A stretch of DNA of 64,000 nt from Vibrio sp. CB1-14 (lineage in GTDB: Bacteria; Pseudomonadota; Gammaproteobacteria; Enterobacterales; Vibrionaceae), in contig NZ_CP115920.1 of the NCBI RefSeq assembly GCF_040412085.2, positions 3,224,001 to 3,288,000 of the forward strand, written 5' to 3'. Positions within the stretch are counted from its first letter, which is position 1; each line of letters starts with the position of its first letter. Position numbers and translations under genes: made by a program. Under the pieces are notes generated by a model. That model ran no database searches, was not told where the DNA came from, and was given only the letters and a program-made list of their open reading frames with translations. Positions 10,296 to 22,268 of this stretch are shown one piece after another.

Positions 10296-10388
10296 TGGCG
10301 GTGAGGGAGGGATTCGAACCCTCGATACGGCTATAAACCGTATACTCCCTTAGCAGGGGAGCGCCTTCAGCCTCTCGGCCACCTCACC
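10296..10388 (-). tRNA. tRNA-Ser(GCT)
   Basis: This is a 93-base class II tRNA with a long variable arm. The acceptor stem begins GGTGAGG, the anticodon loop CTGCTAA gives GCT, and CCA is encoded. Confidence 0.97.
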
Positions 10389-10415
10389 GCATGTATTTCT
10401 TTCCGAAGAGAGAAA

Positions 10416-10492
10416 TGGCGCGCTCGGAAGGATTCGAACCTTCGACCGCCTGGTTCGTAGCCAGGTACTCTATCCAGCTGAGCTACGAGCGC
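10416..10492 (-). tRNA. tRNA-Arg(ACG), between the two tRNA-Ser genes
   Basis: This is the sixth copy of the same 77-base tRNA-Arg(ACG). It lies between two identical tRNA-Ser(GCT) genes. Confidence 0.97.
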
Positions 10493-10537
10493 GCAATATG
10501 TTCAATAAGAACAGTGTCATACAACACAGTGCAAGAA

Positions 10538-10630
10538 TGGCGGTGAGGGAGGGATTCGAACCCTCGATACGGCTATAAACCGTATACTCCCTTAGCAGGG
10601 GAGCGCCTTCAGCCTCTCGGCCACCTCACC
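10538..10630 (-). tRNA. tRNA-Ser(GCT), promoter-proximal
   Basis: This is the second 93-base tRNA-Ser(GCT), identical to the first. It is the first gene of the array in the direction of transcription; csrA lies 209 bases upstream on the same strand. Confidence 0.97.
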
Positions 10631-10802
10631 GTCTTGCGGAGGCACATATTACGATTTACCAAAAATAAGTCAAACATTTTCTTGGCAAAAATAGGAAAAA
10701 ACAGACTAAGCGTTGGCAATTTAACCAAACCACCATTTAATCGTAGCTTTCCTAAGCAAAATTCACCTTTGTGCCACTAGTTAATGGCGAATTTCACGCA
10801 AC

Positions 10803-10830
10803 AAAAAGGCCAGCAATATGCCAGCCCTTT
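10803..10830 (-). terminator. Probable terminator of csrA
   Basis: On the minus strand AAAGG-(G bulge)-CUGGC pairs with GCUGGCCUUU around a 5-base loop and is followed by U residues, 9 bases beyond the csrA stop. The stem contains a bulge and G-U pairs, so I hold it less firmly. Confidence 0.5.
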
Positions 10831-10839
10831 CGGTTAGAA

Positions 10840-11037
10840 TTAGTAGTTGCCAGGTGCAACGTTACCATTTCCCTTTTCCGCTTGAATGCGCATGTAGATC
10901 TCTTCACGATGCACGGATACTTCTTTCGGAGCATTCACACCGATGCGAACTTGGTTGCCTTTTACACCCAATACAGTAACAGTGACTTCATCACCAATCA
11001 TCAACGTTTCACCAACACGGCGAGTCAAAATCAGCAT
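10840..11037 (-). CDS. csrA: Carbon storage regulator CsrA
   Basis: CsrA is a small dimeric RNA-binding protein that binds GGA motifs in 5' leaders and represses or stabilises many mRNAs; in vibrios it affects metabolism, quorum sensing and virulence. The 65-residue sequence begins [11 protein letters not shown] and contains [19 protein letters not shown], the RNA-binding core including the conserved Arg of VHREEI. The start has AAGGAG 8 bases upstream, and this site itself contains a GGA. It lies between the aspartokinase gene and the tRNA-Arg/Ser array. Confidence 0.98.
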   Translation of the reverse strand: MLILTRRVGETLMIGDEVTVTVLGVKGNQVRIGVNAPKEVSVHREEIYMRIQAEKGNGNVAPGNY

Positions 11038-11129
11038 TCTTAGCTCCTTGAGTAGTCTCTAATTATCTTGCTACGAAACTTATTATCCAACAAAAGTTAT
11101 ATTTTCGTAAACTCTCTTATGAAAAGTAT

Positions 11130-12317
11130 TTACCCCAAATGTACCTGTTTCACGTCTTCCACTACGGTGCCACTGGTGATAATGGTGTTATCATGCAGTA
11201 CGACTGCCGCTTTGTCGATAGCTTCAGGCTCTATTACCAATGTAATTGAGTGTTTATCCTCACAAAAGTGTAGAACAGATATGTCTGAATGGTTGAGAAG
11301 TTGTTGATATTGTGACGCTTGCGCTATGGCCTCGACGCCAATCATAGTAATTAACGCGACGTCTTGTTCCGCAACGAGTTTATTTTCAATCACCAATTTA
11401 AGCTTGTCGGAACAATCTGACTTGAGCAAAAGCTGACTAAAGTGCTCATCGTGCAGCCATTCGGCTTCATCCACACCGAGCATTTCTTTCTGTTTGTCGA
11501 CCACATCGACATGAGACTTAGCAATTTTGAGCAGGCGCATCTGCTTTCTCAATGCAACACCTTGAACCTGGGCTTTCGCTTGTTCGCCGACCACCAAAGT
11601 GCCCTGTCCTGACTCAAAGCTTGATAACACACGCAGCGGCACCTGATGTTGCCAAGCGTAACTCACGCAAGGGAGGTGCAATACTTTCGCTCCTTTGCGC
11701 GCCATTTCGTGCATAGTAGGAAAATCAATTTCTGGCCACTTTACCGCATTGGTGACGACCCGTGGGTCACAGCTGTAAACACCATCTACATCAGTATAAA
11801 TCTGGCATTCTTCGGCATTGAGCACACCAGCTAAGGTTACTGCGGTGGTGTCAGAGCCACCGCGTCCAAGCGTGGTGATATCGCCAGATTCATTAACGCC
11901 CTGGAAGCCGGCAACTATGACGACTTTGTCTTGGTCTAGATACTGGTCAATAACAGAGGTGTCGACGTGACTAATCGTGGCATTGTTGTGGCGACTATTG
12001 GTAGTAATTTGCGCTTGTGCTCCAGTCAGCGATACTGCGGCATGCCCTAGCTTGTTTAAAGCCATAGAAAGCAATGCCATTGAGACTTGCTCTCCGGCCG
12101 CTAGAAGCACATCGAGTTCGCGCGCGTTCGGTACGCTATCGACCTGTTTCGCCAGATCCACCAAACGATTGGTTTCCCCTGACATTGCAGAGACAACGAC
12201 AACGACCTGTTTGCCTGTTTGTTTTGCACGAATTACTTGCTCTGCAACGTTACCAATACGTTCAACAGAGCCAACAGAAGTTCCACCGAACTTTTGTACG
12301 ATTAGTGGTCTTTTCAC
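11130..12317 (-). CDS. Aspartate kinase, 395-residue type (first of two in window)
   Basis: This enzyme phosphorylates aspartate at the start of the lysine/threonine/methionine/diaminopimelate branch. The amino acid kinase domain has KFGGTSVGS near residue 9 and FQGVNESGDITTLGRGGSDTTA near residues 138-159. The C-terminal third should form ACT regulatory domains. It is shorter than the 449-residue lysine-sensitive LysC encoded later in the window and not fused to homoserine dehydrogenase. The start is GTG, with GAAGG upstream. The gene lies between alaS and csrA, the usual place of this paralogue in vibrios. Which amino acid inhibits it cannot be told from sequence alone. Confidence 0.93.
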   Translation of the reverse strand: MKRPLIVQKFGGTSVGSVERIGNVAEQVIRAKQTGKQVVVVVSAMSGETNRLVDLAKQVDSVPNARELDVLLAAGEQVSMALLSMALNKLGHAAVSLTGAQAQITTNSRHNNATISHVDTSVIDQYLDQDKVVIVAGFQGVNESGDITTLGRGGSDTTAVTLAGVLNAEECQIYTDVDGVYSCDPRVVTNAVKWPEIDFPTMHEMARKGAKVLHLPCVSYAWQHQVPLRVLSSFESGQGTLVVGEQAKAQVQGVALRKQMRLLKIAKSHVDVVDKQKEMLGVDEAEWLHDEHFSQLLLKSDCSDKLKLVIENKLVAEQDVALITMIGVEAIAQASQYQQLLNHSDISVLHFCEDKHSITLVIEPEAIDKAAVVLHDNTIITSGTVVEDVKQVHLG

Positions 12318-12481
12318 CAGTCTTCACCTTCCCAAGACAACGTGAGTTGTCAGATTTTGAAACTGCGACCATCAAGGTCGCTCCTTATAGATAGGCGACG
12401 CTATTTACCTCGCCTATTAAATTTATGTGCCGCTTTATAGTATGCAATTGATACACTGAATAAGTAGTGACCTAAAGCAAC

Positions 12482-12517
12482 AATGCCCAATCAACTTACA
12501 TTGATTGGGCATTTTCA
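12482..12517 (-). terminator. Terminator between alaS and the aspartokinase gene
   Basis: Thirteen-bp arms AATGCCCAATCAA and TTGATTGGGCATT surround a 6-base loop, 16 bases beyond the alaS stop. Only short T stretches follow on either strand, so termination strength is uncertain. Confidence 0.65.
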
Positions 12518-12533
12518 TTGTTGGTTCAGAGCG

Positions 12534-15189
<2,656 letters not shown>

Positions 15190-15279
15190 CTAGTCTTCTG
15201 GTAAAAAAGGCATTAAAGGTAAGGAAATGACACTTTATTCAAGTGAGGACAAGCAGTTGCAGGCACTCCCGCATGGCAT

Positions 15280-15744
15280 TTATTCAGTTTCTAGTGAGTC
15301 CAGCGCGTAGTTTATCTGCTCAAAAGAGAAGCCTCTGTACTGTAAAAATCGCACTTGCTTGGCGTACTCTTTAGGATCGCTCGCCTTTCCGTGACGGAAC
15401 TTTTTCTCGGCCGTGGTTTTAGCCAGCTCAAACCAATCGACTTGTTCTTCCATCATGGCCTCATTGACCACAGACTCTGCGACACGTTTTTGATTCAGCT
15501 CCTGACGAATACGGCGCTCGCCATGACCTTTATAGATATGTTGACGCACTTGGCTTTTCGCAAAGCGCAGATCATCGAGGTAACGATAAGACTTACACAA
15601 TTCAATCGCAGCCTCGACCTCTGACTCTTCATAACCTTTGAAGCTAAGCTTTTGATACAGCTCATACTCACCATGATCACGACGACTAAGCAATTGAATA
15701 GCGGTCTCGTTAGCTGACAGCGTCGGTGGCTTTCGTTGATACAT
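15280..15744 (-). CDS. recX: RecA regulator RecX
   Basis: RecX binds RecA filaments and limits their extension. The 154-residue protein has the family's tandem three-helix repeats, with conserved blocks such as [31 protein letters not shown] and [14 protein letters not shown], and the C-terminal [16 protein letters not shown]. It lies directly downstream of recA on the same strand, separated by a hairpin that probably allows partial read-through, the same arrangement as in Escherichia coli. Confidence 0.95.
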   Translation of the reverse strand: MYQRKPPTLSANETAIQLLSRRDHGEYELYQKLSFKGYEESEVEAAIELCKSYRYLDDLRFAKSQVRQHIYKGHGERRIRQELNQKRVAESVVNEAMMEEQVDWFELAKTTAEKKFRHGKASDPKEYAKQVRFLQYRGFSFEQINYALDSLETE

Positions 15745-15777
15745 ATAGACTAGTGGTTTGGTAGGGAAAACAGATAC

Positions 15778-15806
15778 AACAAAGCCCCGCAGTGCAGGGC
15801 TTTGTT
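15778..15806 (-). terminator. Hairpin terminator between recA and recX
   Basis: On the minus strand AAAGCCC and GGGCTTT pair around a 9-base loop, followed by TGTTG rather than a long T-run. It would let some recA transcripts continue into recX. Confidence 0.7.
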
Positions 15807-15822
15807 TAATTCAGATGAAGAT

Positions 15823-16860
15823 TTATAGCTCTTCTGCCGGCGCTTCACCAGTTTCCGCTTCTTCAGGAAGTGCAGGTGTTAAAAGCAGTTCACGCAGCTT
15901 GCTATCAATCGCTTGCGCCGCTTCTGGGTTCTCACGAAGGAACTTACACGCGTTTGCTTTACCTTGGCCAATCTTGTCGCCATTGTAGCTGTACCAAGCG
16001 CCCGCTTTCTCAACCAACTTGTGCTTAACGCCTAGGTCAACCAGTTCGCCGTAACGGTTGAAGCCTTGACCGTATAGAATTTGCGTTTCCGCTTGCTTAA
16101 ATGGCGCTGCGATCTTGTTCTTAACCACTTTAATGCGAGTTTCGTTACCCACCACTTCGTCGCCTTCTTTGATAGAGCCAGTACGGCGGATATCAAGACG
16201 AACAGACGCGTAGAATTTAAGTGCGTTACCACCCGTAGTCGTTTCTGGGTTACCGAACATAACACCAATCTTCATACGAATTTGGTTAATGAAGATACAC
16301 ATACAGTTAGACTGCTTTAGGTTACCTGTAAGCTTACGCATCGCTTGAGAAAGCATACGAGCTTGCAGCCCCATGTGGCTATCGCCCATCTCACCTTCGA
16401 TTTCCGCTTTTGGTGTCAGTGCTGCAACCGAGTCGATAACCATTACGTCAATCGCGCCAGAACGTGCCAGTGCGTCACAGATTTCAAGTGCTTGTTCACC
16501 TGTATCTGGCTGAGACACAAGTAGCGCGTCGATATCAACACCTAGCTTCTTCGCATAAACAGGGTCTAGCGCGTGCTCAGCATCGATAAACGCACAGGTT
16601 TTACCTGCTTTTTGAGCAGCTGCAATACACTCAAGAGTAAGCGTTGTTTTACCTGATGACTCTGGGCCGTAGATCTCAACGATACGACCCATTGGCAGAC
16701 CACCAGCGCCCAGCGCGATATCAAGAGAAAGTGAGCCGGTTGAAATGGTTTCAACGTCCATGGTACGGTTATCACCAAGGCGCATAATTGAGCCTTTACC
16801 AAATTGCTTTTCAATCTGACCTAATGCAGCGGCTAACGCCTTCTGTTTATTCTCGTCCAT
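15823..16860 (-). CDS. recA: Recombinase RecA
   Basis: RecA forms filaments on single-stranded DNA, catalyses strand exchange and stimulates LexA self-cleavage. The 345-residue protein has the Walker A motif GPESSGKT at 65-72, the [11 protein letters not shown]alker B region, the DNA-binding loop L2 region [18 protein letters not shown] and an acidic C-terminal tail. I chose the ATG at 16860 ([13 protein letters not shown]), preceded by GGAG at normal spacing, over a GTG four codons upstream. A LexA-controlled promoter lies 110 bases upstream. Confidence 0.99.
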   Translation of the reverse strand: MDENKQKALAAALGQIEKQFGKGSIMRLGDNRTMDVETISTGSLSLDIALGAGGLPMGRIVEIYGPESSGKTTLTLECIAAAQKAGKTCAFIDAEHALDPVYAKKLGVDIDALLVSQPDTGEQALEICDALARSGAIDVMVIDSVAALTPKAEIEGEMGDSHMGLQARMLSQAMRKLTGNLKQSNCMCIFINQIRMKIGVMFGNPETTTGGNALKFYASVRLDIRRTGSIKEGDEVVGNETRIKVVKNKIAAPFKQAETQILYGQGFNRYGELVDLGVKHKLVEKAGAWYSYNGDKIGQGKANACKFLRENPEAAQAIDSKLRELLLTPALPEEAETGEAPAEEL

Positions 16861-16968
16861 TACTTTCTCCACAACTATCCTTTACGGATATACGCTTTAG
16901 GCAACTTACATGCTTGAGCTGTTTTAATCAGGTGAGCAGCGTGTTCAATACGCTGCAAGATGTGTTTC

Positions 16969-16996
16969 ATTATACTGTTGATTCATACAGTGTCCA
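16969..16996 (-). promoter_or_regulatory. recA promoter with LexA (SOS) box filling the spacer
   Basis: On the minus strand the -35 hexamer TGGACA (16991-16996) is followed by exactly 16 bases and the -10 hexamer TATAAT (16969-16974). Those 16 bases, CTGTATGAATCAACAG, are a full LexA site of the form CTGT-N8-ACAG (16975-16990). LexA bound there would block RNA polymerase directly, so recA should be induced by DNA damage. Confidence 0.9.
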
Positions 16997-17102
16997 TACC
17001 TGTATGAAGATTTTTTTGTGACCTTGATGTGAGTTCCAAAAGAGTCTTTTAAATTCCATACGTTTAGCAAAAAACCAAGATTAATATAAACACTTGGTGT
17101 GA

Positions 17103-17603
17103 CTAGCTAAATGGCTCTTCGTCGGTCATATGCTCAAGCAAGGTTGTTAAGGCATGGCAAACCGCTTTCGTGCGAACCTCAGAGCGATCGCCGGCAAACA
17201 AACACGTCTCTACTTTTTGCCAACCTAATGACGATGCCCAAGCAAAACAAACAGTGCCCACAGGTTTATCTTCGCTGCCCCCTCCAGGGCCCGCGATTCC
17301 ACTAATGGCTACACTCAGTGTGCCATTCGAGTGACGCAGTGCGCCTAGCGCCATTTCCACAACCACGGCCTCACTGACCGCGCCAAATTGACCGAGCGTT
17401 TTTGAACGCACACCAAGCATTTCCATTTTGGCATCGTTACTGTAGGTAATAAACGCACGATCAAACCAAGTCGAGCTACCCGCAATATCCGTGATAGCAG
17501 TGGCAACGCCACCGCCTGTGCATGACTCGGCTGTAACGAGTATCTGGTCGCCTTGTTGTAATAGCTGACCCAATTGTGTACTTAACTCAGTTAGGTTTTG
17601 CAT
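17103..17603 (-). CDS. pncC: Nicotinamide-nucleotide amidase (CinA C-terminal type)
   Basis: PncC deamidates nicotinamide mononucleotide to nicotinate mononucleotide, recycling the NMN released by bacterial DNA ligase. The protein, 166 residues from the chosen ATG (MQNLTELSTQ), is a stand-alone CinA C-terminal domain with TAESCTGGGVATAITDIAGSS, the ITYSNDAK block and ISGIAGPGGGS. An alternative TTG seven codons upstream has no better ribosome site. It lies between recA and the divergent mutS, as in other vibrios and enterics. Confidence 0.94.
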   Translation of the reverse strand: MQNLTELSTQLGQLLQQGDQILVTAESCTGGGVATAITDIAGSSTWFDRAFITYSNDAKMEMLGVRSKTLGQFGAVSEAVVVEMALGALRHSNGTLSVAISGIAGPGGGSEDKPVGTVCFAWASSLGWQKVETCLFAGDRSEVRTKAVCHALTTLLEHMTDEEPFS

Positions 17604-17739
17604 TTCCCCTACTCCTCGCCTCAAACTGAGGCTAACTGTGATGTGGCATCATGTTAACGAGCATCATTGAAGACTCTGCCCTTTTCGCCCTCGCTGCTTT
17701 GACGTATCCTAGGCGGCAACGAAAACCAGTAGCAAAGAA

Positions 17740-20307
17740 GTGACAGTGAAAGCGGAACAAAAACACACACCAATGATGCAGCAGTATCTGAAGCTAAAAG
17801 CCGAAAACCCAGATATTTTGCTGTTTTATCGAATGGGCGACTTTTACGAGCTGTTTTACGATGACGCCAAGCGCGCATCGCAACTGCTTGATATCTCGCT
17901 AACCAAACGTGGTGCCTCCGCGGGTGAACCCATTCCAATGGCGGGTGTCCCTTTTCATGCTGTCGAAGGTTATCTTGCCAAACTGGTGCAGCTTGGTGAA
18001 TCGGTCGCGATTTGCGAACAGGTAGGCGATCCAGCGACCAGCAAAGGGCCGGTAGAGAGACGAGTTGTTCGTATCGTGACACCGGGTACCGTCTCTGACG
18101 AAGCTCTACTATCAGAACGACTCGATAACCTGATTGCCGCAATCTATCACCAAAACGGTAAATTTGGCTATGCCACTCTAGACATTACCTCTGGTCGTTT
18201 TCAACTTTGTGAACCTCGTAGTGAAGAAGCGATGCTGGCCGAACTGCAACGCACGGCGCCAAAAGAGCTTTTGTTCCCGGAAGACTTTAAACCGGTGGAC
18301 ATTATGGCCAATCGCAATGGCAACCGCCGCCGCCCGGTATGGGAATTTGAAATCGATACCGCAAGACAGCAGCTGAACCAACAATTTGGCACCAAAGATC
18401 TTGTCGGCTTTGGTGTAGAGCAGTGTGAACTTGGGCTTTGTGCTGCTGGCTGTTTGATCCAGTACGTCAAAGACACCCAAAGAACCGCTCTGCCTCACAT
18501 TCGATCGCTGACGTTAGACAGCCAAGATCAATCCGTGATCCTAGACGCCGCAACAAGACGCAATCTAGAGCTCACGCAAAACCTCTCTGGCGGTCATGAC
18601 AATACGCTCGCTGAAGTGCTAGATCATACTGCAACGGCCATGGGTAGTCGTATGCTTAAGCGCTGGATCCACCAGCCAATGCGCTGCCAAAAAACGCTGA
18701 ACTACCGCCTAGATGCGATCTCCGAGATAAAGCAAGACGCCCTTTACGCAGAGCTAGCGCCAACGCTCAAACAGATCGGCGATATTGAACGCATCTTAGC
18801 GAGACTGGCACTGCGCTCCGCAAGACCGCGTGACATGGCACGTCTTCGCAGCGCACTGCAGCAATTGCCTGAATTGGCGCTGAGCCTAGAGACCGTCGTT
18901 CACCCATACCTCAAGCAGCTCGCTGAATTCTCTGCGCCAATGGACGCAATGGCCGATCTGCTTGAGCGCGCCATCAAAGACAACCCACCTGTTGTGATTC
19001 GTGACGGGGGCGTGATTGCCGATGGTTACAATGCAGAGCTAGACGAGTGGCGCGATCTTGCCAACGGCGCAACCGCATACCTAGACAAGCTTGAACACGA
19101 TGAGCGTGACCGTCACGGCATCGACACCCTTAAGGTAGGCTTCAACAATGTCCACGGTTTTTATATCCAAGTAAGCCGTGGTCAAAGCCACCTTGTGCCG
19201 CCGCACTACGTTCGTCGTCAAACGTTGAAAAATGCCGAGCGCTACATTATCCCAGAGCTTAAAGAGCACGAAGATAAGGTATTGAACTCAAAATCAAAAG
19301 CGCTCGCCATAGAGAAGAAACTCTGGGAAGAGCTGTTTGATTTGCTATTGCCAAGTCTAGAACAGCTCCAAAACCTAGCGTCCGCTTTGTCGCAGCTCGA
19401 TGTACTGCAAAACTTAGCTGAGCGAGCAGAAAGTCTAGATTATTGCCGACCAACCTTAACCGAAAAAGCGGGCATTCAGATTCAGTCAGGTCGTCACCCA
19501 GTGGTCGAGCAAGTAATGGATGAACCGTTTATTGCCAATCCAATAGCGCTCAACCCAGAGCGTAAGATGCTGATCGTTACCGGTCCAAACATGGGTGGTA
19601 AATCAACCTATATGCGCCAAACCGCACTCATCGCGCTAATGGCACACATCGGCTGCTATGTGCCTGCGGAATCGGCTGAAATCGGTTCATTGGATCGTAT
19701 CTTTACTCGTATTGGCGCCTCTGATGATCTTGCCTCTGGCCGCTCGACCTTCATGGTTGAGATGACAGAAACCGCCAATATTTTGCACAATGCTACTCAA
19801 AATAGCTTAGTGCTCATGGATGAGATTGGTCGCGGCACCAGTACCTACGATGGCCTGTCGCTCGCTTGGGCAAGTGCTGAGTGGCTGGCAACCAAAGTTG
19901 GCGCGATGACTCTATTTGCAACGCACTATTTTGAGCTAACAGAAATGCCAAATCAGTTACCGAACCTTGCTAATGTCCATTTGGATGCGGTTGAGCATGG
20001 TGACTCGATTGCCTTTATGCATGCGGTACAAGAAGGCGCTGCTAGCAAATCTTACGGCCTTGCGGTTGCGGGTCTTGCGGGCGTGCCAAAGGCGGTGATT
20101 AAAAACGCGCGCCAGAAGCTGACACAACTTGAGCAGATTGGTCAGAATCCCTCGCGTGCAGAATCGCAGCAGGTGGATATTGCCAATCAGCTGAGTTTGA
20201 TCCCTGAACCTAGTGAAGTGGAAGAAGCGTTGGCGCAGATTAATCCGGATGATTTAACGCCGCGTCAGGCGTTGGAAGAGTTGTATCGGTTGAAGCAGTT
20301 GCTTTAG
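17740..20307 (+). CDS. mutS: DNA mismatch repair protein MutS
   Basis: MutS recognises base mismatches and small loops and recruits MutL. Of its 855 residues, the N-terminal domain carries the mismatch-intercalating FYRMGDFYE motif near residue 30. The ATPase domain has the Walker A GPNMGGKS at about 615-622 and the [13 protein letters not shown]alker B/signature. The C-terminal [16 protein letters not shown] tail is the tetramerisation motif. No ATG is available; the first GTG (17740) or the GTG two codons later could be the start. It is divergent from pncC across 136 bases. Confidence 0.98.
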   Translation: MTVKAEQKHTPMMQQYLKLKAENPDILLFYRMGDFYELFYDDAKRASQLLDISLTKRGASAGEPIPMAGVPFHAVEGYLAKLVQLGESVAICEQVGDPATSKGPVERRVVRIVTPGTVSDEALLSERLDNLIAAIYHQNGKFGYATLDITSGRFQLCEPRSEEAMLAELQRTAPKELLFPEDFKPVDIMANRNGNRRRPVWEFEIDTARQQLNQQFGTKDLVGFGVEQCELGLCAAGCLIQYVKDTQRTALPHIRSLTLDSQDQSVILDAATRRNLELTQNLSGGHDNTLAEVLDHTATAMGSRMLKRWIHQPMRCQKTLNYRLDAISEIKQDALYAELAPTLKQIGDIERILARLALRSARPRDMARLRSALQQLPELALSLETVVHPYLKQLAEFSAPMDAMADLLERAIKDNPPVVIRDGGVIADGYNAELDEWRDLANGATAYLDKLEHDERDRHGIDTLKVGFNNVHGFYIQVSRGQSHLVPPHYVRRQTLKNAERYIIPELKEHEDKVLNSKSKALAIEKKLWEELFDLLLPSLEQLQNLASALSQLDVLQNLAERAESLDYCRPTLTEKAGIQIQSGRHPVVEQVMDEPFIANPIALNPERKMLIVTGPNMGGKSTYMRQTALIALMAHIGCYVPAESAEIGSLDRIFTRIGASDDLASGRSTFMVEMTETANILHNATQNSLVLMDEIGRGTSTYDGLSLAWASAEWLATKVGAMTLFATHYFELTEMPNQLPNLANVHLDAVEHGDSIAFMHAVQEGAASKSYGLAVAGLAGVPKAVIKNARQKLTQLEQIGQNPSRAESQQVDIANQLSLIPEPSEVEEALAQINPDDLTPRQALEELYRLKQLL

Positions 20308-20336
20308 TTTTTAAGTCAAAAGCTTACCCCTCCTAG

Positions 20337-20357
20337 CCTCCCCTTATAAAGGGGAGG
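20337..20357. other. Perfect hairpin after mutS
   Basis: Arms CCTCCCCTT and AAGGGGAGG with a 3-base loop lie 30 bases past mutS and before the convergent gene. There is no T-run, so it is either a weak terminator or a dispersed palindromic repeat unit; I cannot see other copies in the window. Confidence 0.5.
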
Positions 20358-20387
20358 AACGAAGCCTCGCTGCGCATCGCCTAGTTA

Positions 20388-21188
20388 TTAGAGAGCTACA
20401 TGAGTGACACAGAGTTGTTCGCTGAGTGCTACGTCGAACTCTTGTCGTTGGCCATCGAGTTCTACGGCTAGGTTGTAGAGATCCTCTTTATTCGGGTGTT
20501 CTGGGTCTGCGTATTTAGGTGCTTCTATCTGAAACAGCGCGGATGCCTGATTAGCGCGAACGTCTATCGGCAAAAAGTAGGTCATACCATCAAACTTAAC
20601 CGATGCCGAGACAAGGCCTGCACGAAACGTTTGATAATATAAGTCGACTTTGAATTCACAGCCGCCACCGTGGTGCCAGATCTGCTCCATAGCCACATGC
20701 TCAAGACGTACGTGAGGTATGAACTGCAAATAAGGTATTTGCCAAACGCCCATGCGATCTTCGCCGCGGGGCTTTTCTTGGACAAGTGAACATGTTGGTG
20801 CGCTGTCCATCTCCATTAGCAGGTCATCTTCATCATACTCAAGAAATAGGATCTCGACTCGATTTGGGCCTTGTTGAAGATGGGCTCGGATCTCTTTGCG
20901 ATAACTCGTCTCGCTGCCATCACAATCAATGACTGCACGTCCGTTTATTCGCACTTCTGCATAGTAATCAACACCACCAATGACCAGATCTACCGCTGGG
21001 TTCGCCAACTCAGCATCTGTGAGTTCAAAGTCGTGCATTAAGTGCCACTCTTGGTCACGAATCGCTTGCTCCGATAAGCTTTCAGGGAGTACTTGGCTCA
21101 GTGCACCAGGTAACGTCAGATCATCTTGAGGGATGGAGAGATCGGTAAGGGGGGAGAGTTGCCAAAGACCGGCGAGATTCATCTTCAT
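20388..21188 (-). CDS. Orphan protein resembling the sugar-binding domain of GH2 glycosidases
   Basis: The function of this 266-residue protein is unknown. Its first half reads like the N-terminal jelly-roll domain of GH2 beta-mannosidases and exo-glucosaminidases: LAGLWQLSPL near the start, then EWHLMHDFEL, VDLVIGGVDYYAEVRINGRAV and LQQGPNRVEILFLEYD. The second half (GVWQIPYLQFIPHVRLEHV, then FKVDLYYQTFRAGLVSASVKF) looks like a second beta-sandwich. The catalytic TIM barrel is absent and there is no signal peptide or membrane segment, so a cytoplasmic carbohydrate-binding or chaperone-like role is only a guess. Two ATGs two codons apart could start it. It is convergent with mutS and on the same strand as rraB. 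Confidence 0.75.
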   Translation of the reverse strand: MKMNLAGLWQLSPLTDLSIPQDDLTLPGALSQVLPESLSEQAIRDQEWHLMHDFELTDAELANPAVDLVIGGVDYYAEVRINGRAVIDCDGSETSYRKEIRAHLQQGPNRVEILFLEYDEDDLLMEMDSAPTCSLVQEKPRGEDRMGVWQIPYLQFIPHVRLEHVAMEQIWHHGGGCEFKVDLYYQTFRAGLVSASVKFDGMTYFLPIDVRANQASALFQIEAPKYADPEHPNKEDLYNLAVELDGQRQEFDVALSEQLCVTHVAL

Positions 21189-21255
21189 TGATTATATTGA
21201 CCTAGATCATGTTAGGCGAAGTATAATCAAATCGAATTTGGAAAGATAGCAAGAT

Positions 21256-21283
21256 CAAAAAAGGTCAGCGCAGCTGACCTTTT
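21256..21283 (-). terminator. Terminator of rraB
   Basis: On the minus strand GGTCAGC and GCTGACC pair around a 3-base loop and are followed by six T. It lies 10 bases beyond the rraB stop codon. Confidence 0.88.
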
Positions 21284-21292
21284 CATCAAGAC

Positions 21293-21706
21293 TTATTCGT
21301 CTTCATCATCCTCTTCAGGGTAAAGCGCATCTTCGCCCTCGTAATACGTACCCCAGCCATCGTAGATGATGTCGTATTTCTCTGCCAATTGAACCAGCTT
21401 TTCAACCTGAGCATCAATTTGCTCAGCGTTTAGTGTTGATTCCATTGTCGCATCACAACAAAGTAGCTTATTGCCATCTTCGTCTTCAGTTTCTTCTGCT
21501 TCTAAAACCTCGAAGCCCATCTTGAACGCTTCAACAACGGCTTTCTCTAGACGATCAAAGTCTTCTGCGAACAGGTGGTGCTCGATCTCGTAAAGAGCTT
21601 CTGGATCACTTCCATCTTCAATTAGCGCTTGAATGATATCGCGAGTTTCTTCCTTTTGAAATTCGATCAGTTCTTCAACGGACATATACTCATCTTGTTG
21701 AGACAT
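21293..21706 (-). CDS. rraB: Ribonuclease E inhibitor RraB
   Basis: RraB binds RNase E and alters degradosome composition and mRNA decay. The 137-residue, strongly acidic protein contains [21 protein letters not shown], an [14 protein letters not shown] region and WGTYYEG near the C-terminus, and ends in an acidic EEDDEDE tail. GGAG is 7 bases before the ATG. In Escherichia coli rraB also lies beside an ornithine carbamoyltransferase gene, so the rraB/argF neighbourhood is conserved here with arcA inserted. Confidence 0.93.
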   Translation of the reverse strand: MSQQDEYMSVEELIEFQKEETRDIIQALIEDGSDPEALYEIEHHLFAEDFDRLEKAVVEAFKMGFEVLEAEETEDEDGNKLLCCDATMESTLNAEQIDAQVEKLVQLAEKYDIIYDGWGTYYEGEDALYPEEDDEDE

Positions 21707-22268
21707 AAAGTGCTCCAGCTATAAATAGGTTAACGGCATGAATAATACGAGAAGTCGCCGGAGATCGAAAGATCAAAACGAGATCTTTGCTGACTATTTT
21801 TCGAAATCGCATCGGTGACAAAGTATGATCAAGATCACATATACATAAATTTAACATTTTCATGACCGAAGACTTCCCTCTTTTTAGGTGTATTGATTGT
21901 GGGCGCAGAGCTCAGCTTAAATAGCCGAAAATTTATAGATAAAGCATGCATATCCGCCAGAGCGTCAAACACTGCCCAGCTTTTTGTTTTATTCATTAAT
22001 CAATCATAAATCCATCGCAAAATGGTTATTTATTCAAATGAAAAACATGAGTATTGAGGAGGGGTGAGCATAAAACACTGCATATCCAAGCATTCATCCT
22101 CCCATGTAAATAGCCAAAAAACCGCCATCTTTGTCTGTATTGAAACCATCAATCAATCAATTTAACTGCAAAGCAATCGGTTACCAGTGATATTTACTGG
22201 TTATTAAACTTGCATCTTGATAACAAGCTTGTCATAAATAGCGGCAGATCAAGCTGAAAGGAATCGTA
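21707..22268. other. Long AT-rich divergent intergenic region, rraB/arcA
   Basis: These 562 bases contain no gene I can support. They must hold the rraB promoter (leftward) and the arcA promoter (rightward). A CRP-like site is annotated separately at 21824. Tiny frames such as 22036-22065 and 22064-22165 exist but lack normal ribosome-site spacing. Confidence 0.5.
21824..21839. promoter_or_regulatory. Candidate CRP-cAMP binding site
   Basis: TATGA-TCAAGA-TCACA matches the CRP consensus TGTGA-N6-TCACA at nine of ten core positions. It is 118 bases upstream of rraB and 430 bases upstream of arcA. Which gene it serves is unclear. Confidence 0.45.

Noticed and set aside
12318..12481. Possible amino-acid riboswitch or leader before the first aspartokinase gene.
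   Set aside because: Small hairpins such as GCGACC/GGTCGC are present but no lysine aptamer segments and no threonine- or lysine-rich leader frame could be found.
22064..22165. A 33-codon GTG frame with AGGAGG next to it upstream of arcA, overlapped by a 9-codon ATG frame (22036-22065).
   Set aside because: The Shine-Dalgarno sequence is only one base from the GTG, there is no hairpin of attenuator type after it, and it has no arginine codons that would suit an arginine leader peptide.
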